Origin: Bradyrhizobium sp. CB1717
GTDB lineage: Bacteria; Pseudomonadota; Alphaproteobacteria; Rhizobiales; Xanthobacteraceae
Direction: 5' to 3'
Length of the DNA: 64,000 bases
Assembly (NCBI RefSeq): GCF_029714325.1
Contig: NZ_CP121666.1
Location: 2,480,001 to 2,544,000 of the forward strand
The translations under genes and the position numbers were made by a program. Of this stretch, positions 50,430-59,221 are shown piece by piece. The notes beneath the pieces were generated by a model, which worked only from the letters and a program-made list of their open reading frames with translations, had not been told where the DNA came from and searched no databases. Each line of letters starts with the position of its first letter. Within the stretch, counting starts at the first letter, position 1.

Positions 50430-53285
50430 ATGATGGCTGAGCCAGGCCAGCGACCCGTGTATGTGTGCGGGGAATGGGAAGTCGATCTTGCCCGACGGGA
50501 GTTGCGCTCAATGGGAGCGCCCGTTCCCTTGGGAGGGCGTGCCTTTGAGATCCTTGCCGAATTGGCGCAGGCTCAAGGCGAACTGGTCACCAAGAACGAT
50601 CTGACCGAGCGCGTGTGGCAGGACGTCTTCGTCGAGGACAGTGCACTCCGCGTGCACATTGCGGCGATCCGGAAGGCCCTTGGTTCGGGACGCGACATGC
50701 TCGTCACCACGGTCGGCCGCGGCTATCGCCTGGTGGGCGTGTGGCAGATCAGGCAGACGGACGCCCCGCTACAATCTGCCGCACCCGCACAGCTGTCGTC
50801 GACCAATATCCCCAACGCGTCGTTCAATCTCATCGGCCGTACGGCTGCGACCACGCATCTGTGGGAGCTGATGTCGGCCTATCGAGTCGTGAGCCTCGTC
50901 GGCCCCGGTGGAATCGGCAAGACAGCGCTTGCACTGGATGCCGCCAGAAAGCCGCCGGCCGGCTTTGCCGCGGATCGATTGCTGGTCGAGCTGGCCGCGC
51001 TGTCCGATCCCAGGCTCGTCTGCTCCGCCGTTGCGAGCGTGCTTGGCATCAAGCTCGAAGGCGAAGAGATGTCGCCTGAATCCGTCGCACGCGCGATCGG
51101 TGCCAGGAAATTGTTGCTGGTTCTCGACAATTGCGAGCATGTGGTCGACACCGTGGCCCAGGTTGCGGAGACCATCGTCAGTCGCTGTCCCGAGACCACC
51201 ATCATGGCGACGAGCCGGGAAGCACTGCGCATCGATGGTGAGCATGTCTATCGCGTCACTCCCCTCGGCGTGCCGCCCCAAACCCGGCTCGAACCCGGCG
51301 CAGCATCCGCGTATGCCGCCATGGAGTTGTTCACGACGCGAGCAAGGGCCTTGGGTTCCAGCTTCGCGTCCGACGACGAGAATATCGATGCCGTCGCTGC
51401 CATTTGCCGGAGGCTGGATGGCATTCCGCTCGCGATCGAGTTCGCGGCGGCGCGCGCGGCGATGCTCAGTCCGCCGAAGATCGCCGCCCTTCTCGACGAC
51501 AGGTTCAGATTCCTGACGACCGGCCGGCGTACGGCGCTGCCGAGGCAGCAAACGCTGCGCGCGACGCTCGACTGGAGCTACGACCTGCTGCCGGAGTCCG
51601 AAGCCCGCCTGCTGCTGCGGCTCGGCATATTTGCCGGGGAGTTCTTGCTCGAAGCGGTGATCGCAGTCGCCGGCGAGGACATCGGCGATGTCACCGGGCA
51701 GCTCGCCAATCTGGTGGCAAAGTCGCTCGTCCTCGCCGACATTCGCGGCGACCGCCCTTACTATCGCCTGCTGGACACCACGCGCGCTTACGCGCTGGAA
51801 AAGCTTCATGCCGGCGGAGAATTTGCCGACGCGGCCCGCCGTCAGGCGAGGTATTATTGCGGCTTCTTCGCGAATGCGGAAGCCGATAGCGAGGTGAAGC
51901 CGCAGTCGGAGTGGCTCGCCTTCTATGGCCGCCACATCGACAACGTACGATCGTGCCTCGACTGGGCGTTCTCGCCCGGCGGAGACGCGCGGATCGGAGC
52001 GGCGCTGACCGCGGCGGCGGTTCCGCTATGGGTGCAATTGTCGCTCCTGTCCGAATGCCGCGAGCGGACCGAACTGGCCTTGGGCAGCCTCGACGAGAGC
52101 GCCGCGAACGCATCGCGGCTCCGCATGCAATTGTCAGCCGCGCGTGGCTGGGCATTGATGTATGGCGTCGGAAGAGCAAGGGAGGCCGGGCCTGCCTGGG
52201 CCGCGGCCCTGCAGCTTGCCGAGCAACTCGGCGACAGAGATTATCTGCTGCGGGCGCTCTGGGGACTGTGCATCGATCAGTTCAACAATGGCGAGTTCCG
52301 CAAGGCGCTCGAGTTCGCACACCGTTTCGCCGAGGCCGCGGCCGATTGCAGCAATTCCGTCGACCGGATGATGGCCGACCGGCTGCTCGCCACGTCGCTG
52401 CACTTTCTCGGTGACCAGAAACTGGCGCATCATCACATTCAGCGGACCTTGTCGCGCCTCTCGGACCTCGCTGCGAAGCCGCAGGTCATCCGCTTCCGCT
52501 TCGATTTGAGAGCTTCGGCGCATTATTTCCAGGCGCGCATTCTGTGGCTGCTCGGTCGCCCGGATCAGACATTGAGTGTCGTCGAGCGTAATGTCGAGGA
52601 AGGGAGTGCGAGCGGTCACGCTCTGACATTCTGCAGCATATTGGGCCAGGGCGCCTGCCCGGTCACCTTCCTTGCCGGTGATCTCGGCGCGGCGGAGCGC
52701 TATTGCACGATGCTGATCGAGCACACCGAACGTCATCCAATCCGGCTGTGGAACATCTGGGCGCGCGCTTTCCGCGGCGTGGTGATGGTGCGAAACGGCG
52801 ACATCGGCACCGGATTGCCGCTGCTTCACAAGGCGCTCGAGCTGGCGGGCGAGGCGCGCTTCTTGCCGCGCTTCCTGCTACCACTCGGCGAACTGGCGGC
52901 ATGCCTCGGTGAGGCCGGCGAGGTGTCGCAGGGGCTCGCAACCGCCGACCAGGCGCTCGCCAGGTGCGAGGCGAGGGACGAGCGCTGGTATGCAGCCGAG
53001 CTCTGGCGCATCAAGGGCGAGTTGCTGCTGCATCCGGGCGAATGCCGTTCGGTTGCCGCCGCCGAGCAGGCCTTTGACAATGCGTTCCTGGTGGCGCGGG
53101 AGCAGGGCGCGCTGTCCTGGGAGCTGCGAACGGCGATCAGCATGGCACGGCTGAGGATGAGTCAGAACCGTGCCGAGGACGCACGCCGCGTTGTTGCGTC
53201 CGTGCATGACAAATTCACTGAAGGTTTCGAGACGTCGGACCTGAAACGCGCGCAAGCGATGATCGCGGAACTCTCGACGTCGTAG
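50430..53285 (+). CDS. Large transcriptional regulator: winged helix, NB-ARC-like ATPase, helical repeats (paralogue 2)
   Basis: This 951-residue protein is a paralogue of the one at 43589-46483. It has an OmpR-type winged helix (GRAFEILAELAQ, HIAAIRKALGSGRDML, GRGYRLVGVW), a P-loop ATPase (LVGPGGIGKTALA near residue 158, Walker B LLLVLDNCEHVVD, SREALRIDGEHV) and a long Ala-rich helical C-terminal part. Paralogue 1 and 2 face in opposite directions with IclR, AraC and small exported genes between them. An alternative start two codons away is the second ATG at 50433. Confidence 0.88.
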   Translation: MMAEPGQRPVYVCGEWEVDLARRELRSMGAPVPLGGRAFEILAELAQAQGELVTKNDLTERVWQDVFVEDSALRVHIAAIRKALGSGRDMLVTTVGRGYRLVGVWQIRQTDAPLQSAAPAQLSSTNIPNASFNLIGRTAATTHLWELMSAYRVVSLVGPGGIGKTALALDAARKPPAGFAADRLLVELAALSDPRLVCSAVASVLGIKLEGEEMSPESVARAIGARKLLLVLDNCEHVVDTVAQVAETIVSRCPETTIMATSREALRIDGEHVYRVTPLGVPPQTRLEPGAASAYAAMELFTTRARALGSSFASDDENIDAVAAICRRLDGIPLAIEFAAARAAMLSPPKIAALLDDRFRFLTTGRRTALPRQQTLRATLDWSYDLLPESEARLLLRLGIFAGEFLLEAVIAVAGEDIGDVTGQLANLVAKSLVLADIRGDRPYYRLLDTTRAYALEKLHAGGEFADAARRQARYYCGFFANAEADSEVKPQSEWLAFYGRHIDNVRSCLDWAFSPGGDARIGAALTAAAVPLWVQLSLLSECRERTELALGSLDESAANASRLRMQLSAARGWALMYGVGRAREAGPAWAAALQLAEQLGDRDYLLRALWGLCIDQFNNGEFRKALEFAHRFAEAAADCSNSVDRMMADRLLATSLHFLGDQKLAHHHIQRTLSRLSDLAAKPQVIRFRFDLRASAHYFQARILWLLGRPDQTLSVVERNVEEGSASGHALTFCSILGQGACPVTFLAGDLGAAERYCTMLIEHTERHPIRLWNIWARAFRGVVMVRNGDIGTGLPLLHKALELAGEARFLPRFLLPLGELAACLGEAGEVSQGLATADQALARCEARDERWYAAELWRIKGELLLHPGECRSVAAAEQAFDNAFLVAREQGALSWELRTAISMARLRMSQNRAEDARRVVASVHDKFTEGFETSDLKRAQAMIAELSTS

Positions 53286-53687
53286 CTTCTCGCTGCAGTG
53301 GGATGCCCCGGGGGCGTCATCCGATTGATCAATCGGATGCCGTTGCGGCCTCGGTGAGCGCCGCATCCCCGTGCTCCGGAACGTTCTGCAACATGTTGCG
53401 GGATCAGCATGCTTTGATGGATCGGGGCGATCTTCCCATTCCGCGCGCTTGTATCCGGATCGCCCGCAGCCTCGGCGGCAAGTTCGACCGCGACCTCGCG
53501 GCCGTTTTCAGAACGCCGGAATGGATTCGTGATGGCCGCCGACAACGACGTGACCGCCGTGCCTTCGCGAAATTTACGGTGCGTTTGGGAAGATCGCGCC
53601 GGCGTCGCCCGCTAAAAAACTAATATCATTCGAGCGGAGAGCTGCGCGTTCGATCGCCAGGCATCCTTCGTGTTGCAAGGAGACCTG
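53286..53687. other. Non-coding region between regulator 2 and the catalase-like gene
   Basis: No gene is supported; open frames here lack motifs and differ in codon use. An AAGGAG near 53678 serves the catalase-like gene. The region should contain its promoter. Confidence 0.4.
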
Positions 53688-54740
53688 ATGAAACTGCCAG
53701 GCAGACTGGAGCGTTCGAGCCTTGGATCGCTCATCCTGATTGCAGCCGTCCTTGGCTGTAGTGCCGCGGCCTTCGCATACACCGCGGGCTGGCTCTCGCC
53801 TGGGCGTCTCACGCCGGATCGGATGATCGCGGCATTGACGCCGCCGAGCGGCCCGCCACTCGGACACCGGCGGAATCATGCCAAGGGAATCTGCTTCACC
53901 GGCACGTTGGAAGCGAACGGAAATGGTGTGGAGCTCTCCCGCGCCAAGGTGTTCGTGCAGGGCCGCTATCCGGTCCTCGGTCGTTTCAATCTCGGCACCG
54001 CCGATCCGAACGCGGTGGATGCGACCGTGCGCGTGCGCGGCATCGGGCTGCAGATATCGGCGGTGGACGGCGAGGAGTGGCGAATGGCGATGATCAACCC
54101 GCCGGTCTTTGCGGTTTCCACGCCCGAGGCGTTTCACGAGCTGCTGGTTGCGGCCGGCAAGAAGGATCCGGAAGCGATGGCGGCGTTCACCCGCGCCAAT
54201 CCGGAGTTCGCCGCATTCGCGGCCTGGGCCAAATCGGCGCCCTGGACCGCAAGCTATGCGGAGGAGCCTTACAACAGTCTCAACAGCTTCGTCTTCACCA
54301 ATGCGAAGGGCGATGAGCACACCGTGCGATGGTCGCTCGTTCCCACGGCAGTGCCTGTTCCCGTCGCGCAGGCGGATCTGCAAAAGCGCGGCCCCGATTT
54401 CCTCGAGCAGGACATCACGAACCGGGTGCGGTCCGCGCCGCAACGATGGACCATGGTCACCACTGTCGCCGATCCCGGAGATCCGAGCGCGGATCCAAGT
54501 AGGGCCTGGCCGGAGAACCGGCGCAAGGTGCAGGTCGGAACGCTCGCCGTGGCGCGAATTGAAGCGGAGCGGGATGGACCCTGCCGCGACATCAACTTCG
54601 ACCCGACCGTGCTGCCGCAGGGAGTCCGCGTCTCCGACGATCCGTTCCCGGCTGCGCGATCGTCGGTCTACCGCAAATCCTACGATCTGCGCGCGTCCGA
54701 AGCCGGGGATTATCCGAGAAGCGGGGTCCCCAAGCCATGA
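53688..54740 (+). CDS. Catalase-like heme protein, SrpA type
   Basis: This 350-residue protein has a membrane or signal helix at the start (LILIAAVLGCSAAAFAYTAG) and then a short catalase fold: the distal-histidine region GHRRNHAKGICFTG, the strands RYPVLGRFNLGTAD, and the proximal R-x-x-x-Y-like SSVYRKSYDL. It is much shorter than true catalase (about 480 residues) and belongs to the SrpA-like peroxidases. It probably detoxifies peroxides in the periplasm. AAGGAG precedes the ATG and the next gene overlaps it by four bases, so the two act together. Confidence 0.87.
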   Translation: MKLPGRLERSSLGSLILIAAVLGCSAAAFAYTAGWLSPGRLTPDRMIAALTPPSGPPLGHRRNHAKGICFTGTLEANGNGVELSRAKVFVQGRYPVLGRFNLGTADPNAVDATVRVRGIGLQISAVDGEEWRMAMINPPVFAVSTPEAFHELLVAAGKKDPEAMAAFTRANPEFAAFAAWAKSAPWTASYAEEPYNSLNSFVFTNAKGDEHTVRWSLVPTAVPVPVAQADLQKRGPDFLEQDITNRVRSAPQRWTMVTTVADPGDPSADPSRAWPENRRKVQVGTLAVARIEAERDGPCRDINFDPTVLPQGVRVSDDPFPAARSSVYRKSYDLRASEAGDYPRSGVPKP

Positions 54741-55300
54741 TCCGTGCTCCACATCGCTTCGCGCCGATCCAGCGGCTGCTGCACTGGCTGATGGCGCTCT
54801 GCATCATCGCCATGCTCTTCATCGGTGTCGGCATGGTGTCGACCGTGGCGCCGAAATACCTGCCGCTCATCCTGATCCACAAGACGCTCGGCGTTGCGCT
54901 CCTCACCCTCGTCCTGATCAGGCTGGTGCTGCGACTTCGTTTCGGCGCGCCGCCTTTGCCGGCCGATCTTCCGCCGGTCATGAAGCTCGGCGCGAAATTG
55001 TCGCATCTGCTGCTCTACGGCTTCATGATCGTCATGCCCTTGCTTGGGCTAGGCATGCTCTGGGCCGCAGCCTATCCAGTCGTCCTGTTTGGCGGGATTG
55101 AAATTCCGGCGTTGCTGTCGCAGAGCGACCGCGGGCATACGTTGCTTTGGAACGCCCATGTCTATCTGGGTCTCGCCTTCTTCGCCCTCGTGCTGCTGCA
55201 CCTGGCGGCGGCGCTGTTCCACGCCTTGATCCGTCGCGATGGCGTGTTCGCGACGATCTCGCCCCTGCCGCAGCGGGAGCGGATGAAGCCCGCCGAATGA
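54737..55300 (+). CDS. Cytochrome b561 family protein, partner of the catalase-like protein
   Basis: This 187-residue protein has four membrane helices and histidines for heme b: RLLHWLMALCI, LILIHKTLGV, KLSHLLLYGFM and LHLAAALFHALIRRD. It is linked by ATGA overlap to the SrpA-like gene, so it probably supplies electrons from the quinone pool to the periplasmic peroxidase. It is a relative of the protein at 22597-23193. Confidence 0.9.
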   Translation: MIRAPHRFAPIQRLLHWLMALCIIAMLFIGVGMVSTVAPKYLPLILIHKTLGVALLTLVLIRLVLRLRFGAPPLPADLPPVMKLGAKLSHLLLYGFMIVMPLLGLGMLWAAAYPVVLFGGIEIPALLSQSDRGHTLLWNAHVYLGLAFFALVLLHLAAALFHALIRRDGVFATISPLPQRERMKPAE

Positions 55301-55489
55301 GCGCGCAGGCAGGCGTTCAATCCGGGAATGATCTTCCCTGCTCGTGCCCGCAAGCTCACCGCGCGCAACGCGCCGCATCGTGCAGATCAACAATATCGTC
55401 GCTTCCGCGAAAGATGGGCCGAGGGCCCGCTTGTACGCTCGCTCCCATCCATGACCGGACAACCAGTCGCACGTGCAAGGGATCGAGCC
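55301..55489. other. Gap after cytochrome b561
   Basis: No gene is supported here. The frame that runs through 55328-55630 is partly a spurious extension of the HdeD remnant. Confidence 0.35.
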
Positions 55490-55630
55490 ATGACGGATAT
55501 GTCGAACTCGAAGGCGTCGCTCGGAAGGGCCATCCACGCGATCAGCGGAAACTGGGGCTGGTTCGTTGCCCTGGGCGTCGCGCTCAGAAGCCGGGCGTCC
55601 CGCCACACGGCCCAGCCGGCGACGGTGTGA
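55490..55630 (+). pseudogene. HdeD-like membrane protein remnant
   Basis: The 46 residues SLGRAIHAISGNWGWFVAL and the following VAL match the N-terminus of HdeD-family acid-resistance membrane proteins, but the chain then runs into unrelated sequence and stops. No further HdeD helices follow. It is a truncated leftover just in front of fdhD; the identification rests on a short stretch. Confidence 0.5.
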
Positions 55631-55633
55631 GCC

Positions 55634-56470
55634 ATGATGACAGGCTCGACATTCACGCGGCATTGGGAGATTGCCTGGCGCGGCGGTCAGACACGGTCGA
55701 CCTCGCGGCTGGTGGCCGAGGAGACGGCCATCGCGCTCACCTATAACGGCTCGACCCATGCCGTGATGATGGGGACGCCGGCCGATCTGGAGGATTTCGG
55801 CATCGGTTTCAGCCTCACGGAAGCCATCGTCGAGCGACGAAGCGAGATCAGAAGCATCGATCTGATCCCGAGCGAGCTCGGCATCGAGGTGCGGATGTGG
55901 CTCGATGGCGATCGCGCGGGGACGCTGGCCGCCCGTCGCCGCGCCATCAGCGGTCCGGTCGGGTGCGGATTATGCGGCATCGAAAGCCTCGAACAGGCGC
56001 GCCGCACGCCAACGCGGGTGGAAGCCCGTGGCATTGCCTTTCACGCGCGAGACCTGCTCGACGCGATGCAGGCGCTGTCACCCCTGCAGACGTTGAACCA
56101 GCACACGCGATCCGTGCACGCGGCAGCGTTCTGGAGCCCTCGCACCGGCATCGGTCCGGTCAGGGAGGACGTCGGCCGCCACAATGCGCTGGACAAGCTC
56201 GCGGGCGCGATCATGCGCGACGGCAGCCCGGCCTGTGATGGCGCCGTGCTGCTGACCAGCCGCGTCTCGGTCGAGATGGTGCAGAAGGCGACGATGATGG
56301 GCGTGCCGGTCGTCGTGGCCGTGTCCGCGCCGACCGCGCTCGCCATCCAGACCGCGAAGGAAGCGGGCATCACCCTTGTGGCGATTGCCCGCGACGACGG
56401 ATATGGCGTGTTCACGCACCCGCGACGCGTTCTGCTGCCTGACGAGGCTGCACCGCGCGCGGGGTGTTGA
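55634..56470 (+). CDS. fdhD: Formate dehydrogenase accessory sulfurtransferase FdhD
   Basis: This 278-residue protein inserts sulfur into the molybdenum cofactor of formate dehydrogenase. The conserved cysteine pair is in VGCGLCGIESLE (C111 and C114), as in E. coli FdhD. Other marks are FGIGFSLTEAIV, REDVGRHNALDKL and SRVSVEMVQKA. No formate dehydrogenase genes are in the window, so the target enzyme lies elsewhere. The start has two ATG codons at 55634 and 55637. Confidence 0.92.
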   Translation: MMTGSTFTRHWEIAWRGGQTRSTSRLVAEETAIALTYNGSTHAVMMGTPADLEDFGIGFSLTEAIVERRSEIRSIDLIPSELGIEVRMWLDGDRAGTLAARRRAISGPVGCGLCGIESLEQARRTPTRVEARGIAFHARDLLDAMQALSPLQTLNQHTRSVHAAAFWSPRTGIGPVREDVGRHNALDKLAGAIMRDGSPACDGAVLLTSRVSVEMVQKATMMGVPVVVAVSAPTALAIQTAKEAGITLVAIARDDGYGVFTHPRRVLLPDEAAPRAGC

Positions 56471-56485
56471 CCCCGGTCGATCGGC

Positions 56486-57166
56486 ATGGCGATGCAGGCC
56501 GCATCCCCGGAGCCCGCGGCCGAGCTGCGGGTCGCCGCTTTTGCACCAGAACGGTCGCTTCCCGTTGCGGCTCTGCTGACCTTGTCGGGCGGCTTCATCG
56601 ATGCCTTCACCTGGCTCTCGCTGGGCGGTGTGTTCGCGAGTTCGCAGACCGGCAATGTCGTCTTCCTCGGCATCGACGTCCTCTCGGGGCAATGGCAAAG
56701 CGCGGCACACCACCTGCTTCCGTTCGCCGTCTTCCTTCTCGGCGCATGGGTGGCGATCCGCATCCAGGCGCCGCTGCGCTGTCTCATGGCGCAGATCGTC
56801 TGTCTCGCGGCGGTAATGCTGCTGCTTCACAGAATTCCTGAGCCGCTCGTCATTCTCGGGATCTCCTTCGGTGTCGCGCTGCAGTCGGCGAGCTTCCGGC
56901 GCGTCGAGCGCTGGAACTATCTCTCGGTCACCGTCACCGGCAACATGCTGCGCGCCATCGATCAGTTCGTATCAGCCACCGATCGCGATGCCTCGCGTGG
57001 CGGCGGCGTCATGCTCGTGCTCTGCCTGATGTTCCTGTGCGGTGCGGCCATCGGCGGCTTTACGACGACGCGGCTCGGCGCGGCCAGTCTTGCGGTGCCG
57101 ATCACGTTGTCGGCATGCGCGTTGCTGTGGTGCCGCCTGAACCGGACCGGCCACGATAACGCTTGA
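56486..57166 (+). CDS. DUF1275/YoaK family membrane protein
   Basis: This 226-residue inner-membrane protein has about six hydrophobic segments and the family signature SGGFIDAFTWLSLGGVFASSQTGN. The function of the family is not known. It begins 15 bases after fdhD and is probably transcribed with it. Confidence 0.87.
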   Translation: MAMQAASPEPAAELRVAAFAPERSLPVAALLTLSGGFIDAFTWLSLGGVFASSQTGNVVFLGIDVLSGQWQSAAHHLLPFAVFLLGAWVAIRIQAPLRCLMAQIVCLAAVMLLLHRIPEPLVILGISFGVALQSASFRRVERWNYLSVTVTGNMLRAIDQFVSATDRDASRGGGVMLVLCLMFLCGAAIGGFTTTRLGAASLAVPITLSACALLWCRLNRTGHDNA

Positions 57167-57314
57167 GTGATCTCTCGCGGCGTGCGCGCTGTCACACCAT
57201 GCCATTCAGCAAAGCGACGTTCGTTCGCGGAAGCAGGTGCACGGTGCGAGACGTATCATCCTCAGCGAGTGCCGGAATGGCGCTTTTCGACATCAATCGC
57301 CGCGAGAGGCCAGG
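57167..57314. other. Promoter region of fumC
   Basis: Nothing coding is supported here, although the fumC frame is open from 57237. An AGAGGCCAGG before the ATG at 57315 is the likely ribosome site. Confidence 0.35.
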
Positions 57315-58751
57315 ATGAACGAGTTCCGCAAAGAGACAGATAGCCTCGGTGAAGTGTCCGTTCCCGCGGACAAGCTCTGGGGCGCGCAGACGCAACGTTC
57401 GCTCGAACATTTCAGCATCGGCAAGGACCTGATGCCGCGCGAGATGATCCAGTCCTACGCGATCCTGAAAAAGGCCGCGGCAATCACCAACTACGCCGGT
57501 GGCCGTCTCGACGGCAAGCTTCACAAGCTGATCGTCCATGTCTGCGACGAGATCCTGGCCGGCCAGCACCACGACATGTTTCCGCTTCACGTCTGGATGA
57601 CCGGCAGCGGAACGCAGTTCAACATGAACGTGAACGAGGTGATCTCGAACCGGTGCTGTCAGATCGCGGGCACGCCGCTCGGCAGCAAGCACCCGGTCCA
57701 CCCGAACGATCACGTCAACATGTCGCAGTCGTCGAACGACAGCTTCCCGTCGGCGATGTACATCGCCGCGGCCACGAACGTGACCGAACGGCTCATGCCG
57801 GCCGTCGAGGCGCTGCACGATGCGATTGCCGAGAAATCGGACAAGTGGGACGACGTCGTCAAGATCGGTCGCACCCACATGCAGGATGCCACCCCGCTGA
57901 CGCTGGGGCAGGAGTGGTCCGGTTACGCCGGCATGCTCGCGGACAACCTGGCGCGCATCGACGATGCGCTCAACGGCGTGTTCCGGCTCGCGCTCGGCGG
58001 CACCGCCGTCGGCACCGGGATCAACGCGGCGCCGGGTTTCGCGGAGGCCGTCGCGGCCGAGATCGCGCGGTTGACCGGTCTTCCCTTCGTCAGCGCGCCC
58101 AACAAGTTCGCCGTGCAGGGCGCGCATGATGCGCTGGTGCAGCTGTCGGGCACGCTGCGCACGCTTGCCGGCTCGCTCTACAAGATCGCGAACGACATCC
58201 GCCTGATGTCCTGCGGCCCGCGCGCGGGCTTTGCCGAATTGCTGATCCCCGAGAACGAGCCGGGCTCGTCGATCATGCCGGGCAAGGTCAACCCGACGCA
58301 GGCGGAGGCGCTGACGATGATCGCCGTGCAGGTGATGGCGAACGACGTCGCCGTCGGCTTCGGCGGCGCCGGCGGCTATCTCGAAATGAACGTCTACAAG
58401 CCGCTGATCATCCACAACATCGCGCAGTCCGTCACCATTCTCGCCGATGGCTGCACGAACTTCCGCACCTTCCTGGTCGAAGGCGCCGAGCCGAACCACA
58501 AGAAGATCCAGGAATATGTCGAGAGATCGTTGATGCTGGTGACCGCACTGGCGCCGGTGATCGGCTACGACAAGGCGTCGCGGATCGCCCATTACGCGAT
58601 GGACAACGATCTCACGCTGAAATCGGCGGCGTTGAAGCTCGGCTTCGTAACCGAGCCGGAGTTCGACCGCATCGTCGATCCCGCCAAGATGGTCAGACCC
58701 TACGTTGCCGAGATCAAGGTGCCGCTCACGATCGGCGCGAAAGCCGGCTGA
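57315..58751 (+). CDS. fumC: Fumarate hydratase, class II
   Basis: This 478-residue enzyme adds water to fumarate to make L-malate in the TCA cycle, without an iron-sulfur cluster. It has [45 protein letters not shown] and the fumarase/aspartase signature [13 protein letters not shown]. The start at 57315 gives family length; the upstream open frame is not expected. The gene opens a group with a cupin, Mqo and CydAB, which fits a role in supplying malate to the quinone-linked oxidase. Confidence 0.95.
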   Translation: MNEFRKETDSLGEVSVPADKLWGAQTQRSLEHFSIGKDLMPREMIQSYAILKKAAAITNYAGGRLDGKLHKLIVHVCDEILAGQHHDMFPLHVWMTGSGTQFNMNVNEVISNRCCQIAGTPLGSKHPVHPNDHVNMSQSSNDSFPSAMYIAAATNVTERLMPAVEALHDAIAEKSDKWDDVVKIGRTHMQDATPLTLGQEWSGYAGMLADNLARIDDALNGVFRLALGGTAVGTGINAAPGFAEAVAAEIARLTGLPFVSAPNKFAVQGAHDALVQLSGTLRTLAGSLYKIANDIRLMSCGPRAGFAELLIPENEPGSSIMPGKVNPTQAEALTMIAVQVMANDVAVGFGGAGGYLEMNVYKPLIIHNIAQSVTILADGCTNFRTFLVEGAEPNHKKIQEYVERSLMLVTALAPVIGYDKASRIAHYAMDNDLTLKSAALKLGFVTEPEFDRIVDPAKMVRPYVAEIKVPLTIGAKAG

Positions 58752-58763
58752 AAGGAGAGAACG

Positions 58764-59168
58764 ATGATCCGCTGTGTACGTCTATGGACTGGACAGGACA
58801 ACAACTCGCATTTCGAGGAAGGCTTTCTCGAGCTGGAGCCGGGCCAGCGTGGCGACTTCCTGACCGGAAAGATCGATGCGGCCAGCGTCTCCTTCCAGGA
58901 GACCGAGTCGGGCGGCGCTTTCGCCTGGCACACCGCGCCGGTGCGCCAGCTCGTGATCACGCTCAGCGGAACGCTCGATTTCCAGACGCGCGACGGCCAC
59001 CACTTCCTCATCCACCCCGGCAATGTCCTGCTGGCGGAAGACACCGCGGGCTCCGGGCACAGCTGGAAGCTGACGGACGATTCGTCCTGGCGCCGCGCCT
59101 ATGTGGTGCTGCGGCCGGGAGCAGACGTGCCGTTCCGCGCCAAGGCGCGTCAGCCGGCGCGGGCCTGA
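58764..59168 (+). CDS. Small cupin-fold protein
   Basis: This 134-residue protein has a single cupin-like core: AFAWHTAPVRQLVITLSGTLDFQTRDG with a single His and Gln and an HFLIHPGNVLLAEDTAG strand, then GHSWKLTDD. The metal ligand set is incomplete compared with enzymatic cupins, so it may be a binding or regulatory cupin. It lies 12 bases after fumC and 53 bases before mqo. Confidence 0.8.
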   Translation: MIRCVRLWTGQDNNSHFEEGFLELEPGQRGDFLTGKIDAASVSFQETESGGAFAWHTAPVRQLVITLSGTLDFQTRDGHHFLIHPGNVLLAEDTAGSGHSWKLTDDSSWRRAYVVLRPGADVPFRAKARQPARA

Positions 59169-59221
59169 CCGGGGCCATCCAGAGCATACCATCGCACCCC
59201 AACCAAACGAAGAGAACTGCC

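Noticed and set aside
53303..53623. Plus-strand frame of 106 codons
   Set aside because: No motif, signal peptide or good ribosome site, and unusual amino-acid mix.
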